Origin: Bacteroidota bacterium
Lineage (GTDB): Bacteria; Bacteroidota; Bacteroidia; Sphingobacteriales; Sphingobacteriaceae
DNA: 32,730 bases
Reading direction: 5' to 3'
NCBI GenBank assembly: GCA_016868395.1
Contig: VGGW01000008.1
Location: 1 to 32,730 of the forward strand
Of the stretch, positions 1 to 6,232 are shown piece after piece. Both the position numbers and the translations under genes were made by a program. Numbering within the stretch: the stretch's first letter is position 1; every line of letters starts with the position of its first letter. The notes beneath the pieces were generated by a model. The model did no database searches. It worked only from the letters and a program-made list of their open reading frames with translations, and had not been told where the DNA came from.

Positions 1-125
1 CACTTTCCCGCAAAAAATTGGGGCAGAACACGGCACCGGGAGCAACAGACTGAGAAAAATTATCAGGATCCGGCAATATCTTTTATCAATCTCACCTAAG
101 TTAGATTGTTTTTATCGATCTCAGG
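1..125 (+). mobile_element. MITE-like element, copy A (right end only)
   Basis: The first 125 bases match the right-hand third of the two complete copies at 11381-11806 (inverted) and 21907-22327 (direct). Shared blocks include TTTCCCGCAAAAAA, GGGCAGAACACGG and the terminal ATCGATCTCAGG. The element ends at the GG at 124-125, followed by TTATTTACC. The left end lies outside the window, so length and target duplication cannot be judged. Like copy B it carries the extra subterminal segment around 84-115 (TATCAATCTCACC and on) that copy C lacks. No coding capacity is visible. Confidence 0.75.
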
Positions 126-261
126 TTATTTACCATTCGAATTGCAAATGAAAATATTTTTTATTGAATTATTTTTCAGTTTTCATTCTATTGTTCGTTA
201 TTTGCCGAAATTTCATAATTCCTGTTTAGAAATCATTTTTTAACTATTTAACGGTTTCTGC

Positions 262-303
262 AATTCGTAATTCGTAATTATTAATTCGTAATTAATAATT
301 CAT
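262..303. repeat. Short AATTCGTAATT-type tandem repeat
   Basis: Degenerate iterations of TAATTCG/TAATTA units lie immediately upstream of the pdhB promoter. The rest of 126-308 is A+T-rich and shows no ORF or structure I can support. Similar low-complexity units are common between genes in this group of bacteria, so no function is claimed. Confidence 0.6.
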
Positions 304-308
304 AGCCT

Positions 309-316
309 TATATTTG
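309..316 (+). promoter_or_regulatory. pdhB promoter -7 box
   Basis: TATATTTG is an exact match to the Bacteroidota -7 consensus TAnnTTTG. It would place transcription start near 321. It overlaps the GTG at 316, so that GTG cannot be the start codon if this promoter is used; this supports the ATG at 340. No clear -33 TTTG is seen. Confidence 0.55.
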
Positions 317-339
317 TGCTCCAAATATTGGTTTTACAT

Positions 340-1326
340 ATGAGAGAAATACAATTCAGGGAAGCACTTCGTGAGGCATTAAGTGAAGAAATGCGTAAGA
401 ACGAAAAAATTTTCTTAATTGGTGAGGAAGTTGCGGAATATAACGGAGCTTATAAAGTGAGTCAGGGAATGCTTGATGAGTTCGGTCCGAAGCGTGTAAT
501 TGACACCCCGATTGCCGAACTGGGTTTTGCCGGAATAAGTATAGGTGCCGCAATGAATGGATTGAATCCTATCGTGGAGTTTATGACTTTTAATTTTTCT
601 CTTGTTGCGATCGATCAGGTAATCAATTCTGCCGCAAAAATCCTAAGTATGAGCGGGGGTCAGTTTTCCTGCCCTATTGTATTCCGTGGTCCAACCGGAA
701 ATGCAGGGCAGCTGGGTGCTCAACATTCTCAAAACTTTGATAGTTGGTATGCAAATTGCCCGGGTTTAAAGGTTGTTGTCCCTTCTACCCCATATGATGC
801 AAAGGGCTTGTTAAAACAAGCTATTTTGGATCCGGATCCGGTAATTTTCATGGAATCTGAAGTCATGTATGGTGATAAAGGAGAGGTGCCTGAAGAGGAG
901 TATTATTTACCAATTGGTAAGGCAAACGTAGTTAAGGAAGGATCGGATGTAACCATCGTTACATTTGGTAAAATGCTTTCGAGGGTGGTATTGCCTGCCG
1001 TTGAAGAGTTAAATAAAGAAGGTATAAATGCTGAGGTAATTGATCTTCGAACCATACGACCTATTGATTACGATACGGTTATTCAATCAGTTAAGAAAAG
1101 CAATCGAATGGTTTTTGTAGAGGAGGCATGGCCATTGGGCTCTATTGCCACTGAGGTAACATTTAAGGTTCAGAAAGATGCATTTGATTACCTTGACGCA
1201 CCAGTCTTGAGAGTTGCCTGCGCAGATGTTCCTCTTCCTTATGCTCCGACATTGATAAAAGAAGCACTTCCAAATGCAGAACGTGTGGTTGCTGCTGTAA
1301 AGAACGTTCTTTACAAAGAAGCATAG
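340..1326 (+). CDS. pdhB: Pyruvate dehydrogenase E1 component, beta subunit
   Basis: This is the thiamine-diphosphate-dependent E1 beta subunit, which with E1 alpha decarboxylates pyruvate and passes the acetyl group to the lipoyl E2 core (cytoplasmic complex). The 328-residue product has the family's usual length. It begins MREIQFREALREA, then the pyrimidine-binding domain (IGEEVAEYNGAYKVSQG, GFAGISIGAAMNG) and the transketolase C-terminal domain (VVKEGSDVTIVTFG, EVIDLRTIRPID, VEEAWPLGSIATEV). A GTG at 316 would add eight residues, but the -7 box covers it. The gene stands alone: no E1 alpha or E2 gene is next to it, so the partner subunits must be elsewhere, as is usual in this phylum. It ends in a strong terminator. 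Confidence 0.96.
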   Translation: MREIQFREALREALSEEMRKNEKIFLIGEEVAEYNGAYKVSQGMLDEFGPKRVIDTPIAELGFAGISIGAAMNGLNPIVEFMTFNFSLVAIDQVINSAAKILSMSGGQFSCPIVFRGPTGNAGQLGAQHSQNFDSWYANCPGLKVVVPSTPYDAKGLLKQAILDPDPVIFMESEVMYGDKGEVPEEEYYLPIGKANVVKEGSDVTIVTFGKMLSRVVLPAVEELNKEGINAEVIDLRTIRPIDYDTVIQSVKKSNRMVFVEEAWPLGSIATEVTFKVQKDAFDYLDAPVLRVACADVPLPYAPTLIKEALPNAERVVAAVKNVLYKEA

Positions 1327-1343
1327 TATGCCCGGAATTTAAT

Positions 1344-1380
1344 AAATAGCCTTCAGCGGTGCATCCGCTGAAGGCTATTT
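1344..1380. terminator. Bidirectional intrinsic terminator, pdhB / Lrp gene
   Basis: A perfect 16-bp stem, AAATAGCCTTCAGCGG (1344-1359) with its complement at 1365-1380, closes a five-base loop. It is T-rich on the plus-strand 3' side and, read from the minus strand, is also followed by Ts. It lies between convergent genes, so it can serve both. Confidence 0.9.
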
Positions 1381-1400
1381 ATTTTTGTAATTACCGAATG

Positions 1401-1877
1401 TTAAAGTGTGATCTGACGTTTTATACTTTCTTCAAGTGAGATTAAAGTCTCTGTCCTTTGTATGCCTTTTACCCCCTGGATATCCTCGTTAAGTACCTGC
1501 CTTAAATGATTGGTATCCCTGCAGATTATTTTTGCAAACATGCTGTAAGAACCGGTTGTATAATGTAGTTCTACTACTTCTTTAATTTTTCTTAAATTTT
1601 CAACGGCATCTTTGTATTGAGAACCTTTTTCAAGATAAATACCCAAAAATGCACATATATCATAACCAATTTTTTGAGAGTCAATAATGAGATGAGAGCC
1701 CTTAATAACTCCCAGGTCATGCATTTTTTTCATCCGCACATGAATCGTGCCGCCTGAAACAATCAACTTTTTTGCAATTTCAGTGTATGGAATAGTTGCA
1801 TCTTCCATTAGTATACATAAAATCTGCGTGTCCAGATTGTCAAGTTCGAAATTTTGGCCTCTATTTTCCATATTCAT
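1401..1877 (-). CDS. Lrp/AsnC family transcriptional regulator
   Basis: The 158-residue protein has the two-domain plan of feast/famine regulators. An N-terminal winged helix-turn-helix (residues about 13-60: LDNLDTQILCILMEDATIPY, TEIAKKLIVSGGTIHVRMKK) is followed by a RAM (ligand-binding, oligomerising) domain with the family pattern GYDICAFLGIYLEKG and VVELHYTTGSYSMFAKI. Such proteins usually sense amino acids and bind DNA as octamers or hexadecamers. It is transcribed alone and converges on pdhB. The start could be the ATG at 1877 or the one two codons in. The specific effector and regulon cannot be read from the sequence. Confidence 0.93.
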   Translation of the reverse strand: MNMENRGQNFELDNLDTQILCILMEDATIPYTEIAKKLIVSGGTIHVRMKKMHDLGVIKGSHLIIDSQKIGYDICAFLGIYLEKGSQYKDAVENLRKIKEVVELHYTTGSYSMFAKIICRDTNHLRQVLNEDIQGVKGIQRTETLISLEESIKRQITL

Positions 1878-2011
1878 TTATAAAAATATTAACAATTACG
1901 CAATATAATTATATTTTAAATAAAAATTAAAATAGTTTGTTAAAATATTTGCAATAAATAAAGACTTGTTATAAATTCGTCACATACAATCGAAATAGAT
2001 TGTTTACACAC

Positions 2012-2124
2012 TGTAGGGTGGTGAAATTTGGCAGACACACCTCCTCGTCTCGGTGGCGAAGATTTGGGAAATACCTTAACCGGGAAATAACTGCTTCGTG
2101 GAGGTTCGAATCCTTCCCCTACAG
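2012..2124 (+). tRNA. tRNA-like gene, Leu-type body with aberrant anticodon loop
   Basis: A full cloverleaf can be drawn. Acceptor stem TGTAGGG (2012-2018) pairs perfectly with CCCTACA (2117-2123). T8-G9 are present. The D arm is GTG/CAC with a Leu-like loop. The anticodon arm is CCTCC (2040-2044), loop TCGTCTC (2045-2051), GGTGG (2052-2056), with one T-T mismatch. The variable arm is closed by CGAAG/CTTCG (2057-2061, 2094-2098). The T arm is GGAGG-TTCGAAT-CCTTC (2100-2116). Oddities: position 33 is C, not the near-universal U; the formal anticodon is GTC (Asp) on a Leu-type body; the first pair is T1-A72; the discriminator is G; CCA is not encoded; and the variable region is about 43 nt, with GGGAAATA occurring twice. 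It has its own terminator. It could be a divergent tRNA, a tRNA-like regulatory RNA or a decaying gene. Confidence 0.7.
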
Positions 2125-2163
2125 CAAACCTTATTCAACAGGTTTATAATTGGTTAGTTTAAA

Positions 2164-2188
2164 TAAGCTCCTGCCCATCAGGAGCTTA
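2164..2188 (+). terminator. Terminator of the tRNA-like gene
   Basis: A perfect 10-bp stem, TAAGCTCCTG (2164-2173) with CAGGAGCTTA (2179-2188), has a five-base loop and is followed by ATTGTTT. It lies 40 nt beyond the tRNA-like 3' end, so the RNA appears to be transcribed as a single-gene unit. Confidence 0.7.
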
Positions 2189-2269
2189 ATTGTTTAAAGA
2201 GGCTCGAGAATTTTTATTTATTCTGGCCCATTCATTAAAATAGCTTGAGAATTTATTCATTACATCTCT

Positions 2270-2277
2270 TACCTTTG
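2270..2277 (+). promoter_or_regulatory. Promoter -7 box for the lipoprotein gene
   Basis: TACCTTTG matches TAnnTTTG exactly. A TTG at 2245-2247 lies 22 nt upstream, close to the expected -33 spacing. The predicted start near 2282 leaves an untranslated leader of about 95 nt. Confidence 0.5.
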
Positions 2278-2377
2278 AATCTAATTGTTAAACCATCATG
2301 ATTTAGCCAAAACCCGCAGGATTATGATTATTAGATCATGATTGCTTCATCAATATTAAAAAACAATAAATAAACAG

Positions 2378-3394
2378 ATGAAAACAAGATTCCTGTTCAC
2401 CTTGATTTGGCATCTCTTTCTTTTCTTTTTCCTAAGCTCCTGTGTAAAAGATGAAAATGAATCTGTGCCAAAGAGCACGGTTTCCAGGCTGTATGTTTCA
2501 AATGCCGACACCGATGCGGCAGTGATGAATACTTTAATTTTTGATCCTGCCGATCAGACTTCCTTTCCGGAACCTTATAAATTCAATTCCCAATTACCTG
2601 ATGGAAATGGAATTTTATTTAATCCATTTTCTGGTGTGGTGTATCAGGTTAGCAGAGTAAATAGAAATATCAGGTCTTTTAAGGTAAATACTGACGGGAC
2701 ATTGGTAAACAAAAGCTCATTTATTCATGAAGGTTTGGTAAGTGCACGTGAAATTGCCCTCGATCGCTCCCGTGACATGATGTATATCTCGAGCAATACA
2801 GATAGTGCAATCTATGTCTATCCAAGCGTTAGTACATTAAATGGTACAGTTCTGGCAGGTAAAAAATTAAAACTTAATGGCCAGCCTTGGGGTATTCATC
2901 TTGATAATGACCGTCTTTTTGTGGTTATTGATCAGAATAGGGCCGAAATTCAATTGTATGAAAATGCCTCAGCATTGGTGGTAGGACCAATACAGCCGAC
3001 TAAGAGAATCAGGCTTAATGGTGCAATTAGACTAAGAGGCATTACCTACTCAGCCTCAAGGGATGTACTTATTCTGACTGATATTGCCGAAGCAACTGGA
3101 TCGGGATTTGATACGGATGGCTCTATTCACATCATCACTGAGGCTAGCTCAAAGTTCACAGAAGCTGGTTCAAGCATTAGTCCTTCAAGAACAATAAAGG
3201 GTGTTTTAACAGGCCTTGGAAACCCTGTTGATGTGGCATGGGATGATAGGGAGGGTAAAGATTTGATCTACATAGCTGAAAAAGCCGGCCGAAAAATTCT
3301 AGTCTTCAGGTATTCAGCTGCAGGAAATCTTGCCCCATTGGTAACCGCCAAATTAAATAGTAGTCCGGAGGCCATTTACCTTGATGCCCGATAG
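2378..3394 (+). CDS. Lipoprotein, probable beta-propeller (function unknown)
   Basis: The 338-residue product starts with a type II signal peptide: a short basic start, a Phe/Leu-rich core, then the lipobox LSSC with the acceptor Cys near residue 22. It is therefore likely lipid-anchored on the periplasmic or outer-membrane side. The rest consists of repeated strands of the kind found in NHL/YVTN-type propellers (for example RLYVSNADTDAAV, MMYISSNTDSAIYVYP, LFVVIDQNRAEIQLYENA, DLIYIAEKAGRKILVFR), each repeat giving a short 'visible as X' beta motif. No catalytic residues stand out. The gene has its own promoter, and the next gene follows 64 bp later on the same strand. I do not recognise a named family or function. 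Confidence 0.85.
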   Translation: MKTRFLFTLIWHLFLFFFLSSCVKDENESVPKSTVSRLYVSNADTDAAVMNTLIFDPADQTSFPEPYKFNSQLPDGNGILFNPFSGVVYQVSRVNRNIRSFKVNTDGTLVNKSSFIHEGLVSAREIALDRSRDMMYISSNTDSAIYVYPSVSTLNGTVLAGKKLKLNGQPWGIHLDNDRLFVVIDQNRAEIQLYENASALVVGPIQPTKRIRLNGAIRLRGITYSASRDVLILTDIAEATGSGFDTDGSIHIITEASSKFTEAGSSISPSRTIKGVLTGLGNPVDVAWDDREGKDLIYIAEKAGRKILVFRYSAAGNLAPLVTAKLNSSPEAIYLDAR

Positions 3395-3458
3395 GCAATT
3401 TATGGATTCTTATAAGTGCCGGTTTTTTCTTTAATTTGTATATATAAATTAAATAGAT

Positions 3459-3896
3459 ATGTACTCTAGCTTATTTGGTCTACACTCCGGACTTCGATAT
3501 ATAGTCCTTTTGTTACTTGTAATTGCCTTATTATTGGCTTTAATCGGATTATTTGCAAAGAAGCCTTATACTCAAGCCAACCGCAAAATCAATTTATTTG
3601 CAATGATCTTTACACACACCCAGTTTCTGGTTGGATTGATCCTCTATTTTTTTAGTCCGCTGGTTAATTTTTCTGACATGGGTGCGGCCATGAAAGATAC
3701 CCAAACCAGGTACTGGACTGTAGAGCACCTGGTTATGATGCTTTTTGCAATTGTTTTGATTACCATTGGTCATTCGCGTTCCAAAAAAGCGTCAGATGCT
3801 TTTAATAAACACAGATCAATAGTTTTGTATTATGGTCTGGCAGTTTTGGTTATTGTGGTGGCAATTTATCAGAGTGGTCGCCCGATTTTGGGGTAA
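3459..3896 (+). CDS. Small four-helix membrane protein, cytochrome b-like
   Basis: A 145-residue integral membrane protein with four predicted hydrophobic helices (roughly residues 12-32, 45-65, 88-105 and 121-140). Histidines sit near helix ends (HSGLRY near the N-terminus, FTHTQF in helix 2, VEHLVMM in helix 3, IGHSRSKK after it), an arrangement that would suit haem ligation. Proteins of this type in Bacteroidota are often labelled cytochrome b-like, but the haem assignment here is an inference from histidine placement. It follows the lipoprotein gene and precedes the trp leader region. No clear terminator of its own is visible. Confidence 0.8.
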   Translation: MYSSLFGLHSGLRYIVLLLLVIALLLALIGLFAKKPYTQANRKINLFAMIFTHTQFLVGLILYFFSPLVNFSDMGAAMKDTQTRYWTVEHLVMMLFAIVLITIGHSRSKKASDAFNKHRSIVLYYGLAVLVIVVAIYQSGRPILG

Positions 3897-3967
3897 ATAA
3901 TCCTGAATTCTCGGGGAATAATTAAAACATGTAAAATTGAAAAAATTTGCTTTCTCAAATTTCTTTA

Positions 3968-3975
3968 TATTTTTG
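3968..3975 (+). promoter_or_regulatory. Candidate trp operon promoter
   Basis: TATTTTTG matches TAnnTTTG, with TTTG at 3946-3949 lying 18 nt upstream as a -33 element. This is close to the consensus spacing. It would start transcription near 3980, almost on the leader ORF's ATG (3979 or 3982), implying a nearly leaderless message. A weaker box, TAAAATTG at 3932-3939 (one mismatch), would give a longer 5' leader and is the alternative. Confidence 0.45.
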
Positions 3976-3978
3976 TCA

Positions 3979-4056
3979 ATGATGAGTTTCAAACAAAATA
4001 CTGCAAATTGGTGGTGCATGGTAGAAAAGGGCCAAGGGGATAGGTATTTTGATTAA
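3979..4056 (+). CDS. trpL: Tryptophan leader peptide (attenuator control peptide)
   Basis: A 25-codon ORF begins with two consecutive ATG codons and ends in TAA. Residues 11-15 read NWWCM: tandem TGG codons at 4009-4014 in an otherwise ordinary short peptide. It sits 105 bp upstream of trpE and is followed, 27 nt after its stop, by a strong intrinsic terminator. Tandem Trp codons in a short ORF between a promoter and a terminator ahead of trpE are the hallmark of ribosome-mediated attenuation, as in the Escherichia coli trp leader. The peptide itself is not expected to have another job. Assignment rests on position, codons and RNA layout, not on homology. Confidence 0.75.
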   Translation: MMSFKQNTANWWCMVEKGQGDRYFD

Positions 4057-4116
4057 ATCTAAAAAGCAAAACCTAAAAAATACAAAACCCGACGCCCTGA
4101 GACGTCGGGTTTTTTT
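4029..4116 (+). promoter_or_regulatory. trp attenuator: antiterminator/terminator switch
   Basis: Two exclusive folds can be drawn. Terminator: 4084-4094 with 4103-4113. Antiterminator: GGGC at 4029-4032 with GCCC at 4094-4097 plus GGG at 4036-4038 with CCC at 4088-4090, separated by a symmetric 3x3 internal loop; this would occupy the terminator's 5' arm. A ribosome stalled at the Trp codons (4009-4014) would leave 4029-4038 free and allow antitermination; one that reaches the stop codon at 4054-4056 would cover it and allow termination. A weaker hairpin, 4043-4052 with 4067-4074, may also form. Pairings were found by eye, and the antiterminator is only seven pairs. Confidence 0.6.
4084..4116 (+). 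terminator. Intrinsic terminator upstream of trpE
   Basis: The 11-bp stem AAAACCCGACG (4084-4094) with its perfect complement (4103-4113) has an eight-base loop and a run of Ts to 4116. It ends 44 bp before the trpE start, so it is positioned to control the operon, and could also end read-through from the gene at 3459. Confidence 0.9.
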
Positions 4117-4160
4117 ATGTTATTTGATCGCAAAACAACCCAGATGATCAGACAAAAAAA

Positions 4161-5576
4161 ATGATTATGAAAAACTATAAATTATACACTTCCCACAAGA
4201 AATTACTGGCCGATACCACAACTCCGGTGAGTATTTATTTGCGTTTACGTGATGTTTTTCCGAACAGTATATTGCTTGAAAGCTCTGATTATCATAGTAG
4301 AGAAAATAGTTTGAGTTATGTTTGCTGTGACCCCATTGCAGGTATAGTTTTAACTGATGATCAATTGAAAACCTATTTTCCTGACGGCCAAAGGGAGCAA
4401 TTTCCCTTGAAAGATCTGGATTTAAAGAAACACGTTTCAACGTTTAGAAAACAATTTGAATCTGCGGCAGCAGATGATTTTAAATTTATTTCAAATGGCT
4501 TATTCGGCTATTTTGCCTATGAAACGATAGAGCATTTCGAGGACATCAAATTACATTCTAAGTCTGCTTATGGAAGAGAAATCCCATTGATGCAGTATCA
4601 CATTTACAGGTATATTATTGTCATAGACCATTTCAAGAATGAATTATACCTCATTGAACACAGGCCAGAAAAAAATACAGATCAGGGTATTGATAAAATA
4701 CAGTATTTGATTCAGAATAAAAATTTTCCGGAGTATAAATTCAGTTTGAACGGGACTGAACAATCTAACTTTACGGATGAACAATTTATTAGTTTGGTAG
4801 AGCATGTAAAACAACACGTTTACCGGGGTGATGTTTTTCAAATTGTTCCCTCCAGAGCATTTTCTACACCATTTTTAGGAGATGAATTTAATGTTTATCG
4901 TGCCTTACGTTCCATCAATCCCTCTCCTTATCTATTTTACTTTGATTACGGTGATTTCAAATTGTTTGGGTCTTCGCCGGAAGCGCAGTTGACCATAAAG
5001 AATAATATCGCAACGATTTATCCTATTGCAGGCACTTTTAAAAGAACAGGGAATAGTCATCAGGATGCCGAACTTGCCGAAAGCTTGAAAAAAGATGTTA
5101 AGGAGAATGCTGAACATGTCATGTTGGTCGATCTTGCAAGAAATGATTTAAGCAGGCATTGCCACAAAGTAGAAGTCAAGTCATTTAAAGAAATCCAATA
5201 TTATTCACACTTGATTCATATGGTTTCTAAAGTTACCGGGCAATTGCAAAGTTCGGTCGATCCTTTTGATGTGGTTGGAGATACTTATCCCGCCGGCACC
5301 CTCAGCGGAGCACCAAAATATATGGCCATGCAGTTGATAGATCGTTTTGAGGGGCAGAAGCGTGGGTTTTACAGCGGAGCAATCGGATTTATGGGTTTCA
5401 ACGGTGATTTTAATCATGCAATCATGATACGATCGTTTCTTAGCCAGAATAATGTGCTGCATTACCAGGCGGGTGCAGGCATTGTGGCAGATTCAGATCC
5501 TAAAAGTGAGTTAAATGAAGTAAATAACAAGATTATGGCATTAAGAAGGGCTTTGGAGATGGCAGGTGAATTATAA
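4161..5576 (+). CDS. trpE: Anthranilate synthase component I
   Basis: TrpE converts chorismate to anthranilate using ammonia supplied by TrpG, the first committed step to tryptophan. The 471-residue product matches the family. The N-terminal domain carries LLES at 38-41, the motif that forms the tryptophan feedback site, so the enzyme is probably inhibited by its end product; this also argues for TrpE over PabB or isochorismate synthase. The chorismate-binding domain shows VFQIVPSRAFS (225-235), SPYLFYFDYG, PIAGTFKR (288-295), ENAEHVMLVDLARND (315-329), YPAGTLSGAPK (376-386) and GAGIVADSDPKSE (438-450). ATGs at 4161 and 4167 are both possible starts. It is the first structural gene after the leader attenuator; trpG follows after 76 bp. 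Confidence 0.97.
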   Translation: MIMKNYKLYTSHKKLLADTTTPVSIYLRLRDVFPNSILLESSDYHSRENSLSYVCCDPIAGIVLTDDQLKTYFPDGQREQFPLKDLDLKKHVSTFRKQFESAAADDFKFISNGLFGYFAYETIEHFEDIKLHSKSAYGREIPLMQYHIYRYIIVIDHFKNELYLIEHRPEKNTDQGIDKIQYLIQNKNFPEYKFSLNGTEQSNFTDEQFISLVEHVKQHVYRGDVFQIVPSRAFSTPFLGDEFNVYRALRSINPSPYLFYFDYGDFKLFGSSPEAQLTIKNNIATIYPIAGTFKRTGNSHQDAELAESLKKDVKENAEHVMLVDLARNDLSRHCHKVEVKSFKEIQYYSHLIHMVSKVTGQLQSSVDPFDVVGDTYPAGTLSGAPKYMAMQLIDRFEGQKRGFYSGAIGFMGFNGDFNHAIMIRSFLSQNNVLHYQAGAGIVADSDPKSELNEVNNKIMALRRALEMAGEL

Positions 5577-5652
5577 GATTATAGAATTTTTTTCTGGGTA
5601 TTGAATCCAGCCTTTGACAACACAACAGAAGCATAGAAATAAATAAGTATAG

Positions 5653-6216
5653 ATGAATATTTTAGTAATAGATAATTACGATTCTTTTACCTTTAACTTG
5701 GTACATCTTTTGAATGAAACTGGACATCAGGCTACGGTTTGGAGAAATGACAAATTCAATTTGTCTGATGTGAATGATTTTGAAAAAATCTTACTTTCTC
5801 CCGGGCCCGGCATTCCATCAGAATCCGGACTCCTACTCGATGTAATCAGAATGTACTCATCCAGTAAAAGTATTTTGGGTATTTGTTTGGGCTTACAAGC
5901 GATAGCAGAGGTTTTTGGAGGCGAGTTGTATAATCTGTCGCGTCCTGTTCATGGTAGAGCCACTGAAATTACAGTTCTTGATAAAAATGAAAAATTGTTT
6001 AGCGATTGTCCACAACAATTTAAAGTTGGAAGATACCATTCATGGGCAGTACGTAAAGAAGTCATTCCTGATGAGATTAAAGTAACCGCCATTGATACTA
6101 AAGGAGTAATAATGGCTTTAAGTCACCTCAGGCTTGATGTGAGAGGGGTGCAGTTTCATCCTGAATCAGTTCTAACTGAACATGGAAAATTAATGATTTC
6201 TAATTGGCTAAGTTGA
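5653..6216 (+). CDS. trpG: Anthranilate synthase component II (glutamine amidotransferase)
   Basis: TrpG hydrolyses glutamine and channels ammonia to TrpE. The 187-residue protein is a complete class I amidotransferase domain: oxyanion segment SPGPG (49-53), nucleophile Cys78 in LGICLGLQAIAE, and catalytic His169 and Glu171 in VQFHPES. The RYHSW segment near residue 127 is typical of the TrpG/PabA group. In some bacteria the same subunit also serves PabB for folate synthesis. It sits between trpE and trpC, only 16 bp from trpC, with no trpD fused to it or following it. Confidence 0.96.
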   Translation: MNILVIDNYDSFTFNLVHLLNETGHQATVWRNDKFNLSDVNDFEKILLSPGPGIPSESGLLLDVIRMYSSSKSILGICLGLQAIAEVFGGELYNLSRPVHGRATEITVLDKNEKLFSDCPQQFKVGRYHSWAVRKEVIPDEIKVTAIDTKGVIMALSHLRLDVRGVQFHPESVLTEHGKLMISNWLS

Positions 6217-6232
6217 ATATAGGTTTTAAGAT

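Noticed and set aside
2012-2124. Group I intron in a tRNA-Leu gene
   Set aside because: The extra sequence is in the variable arm, not in the anticodon loop, and is far too short for a group I intron.
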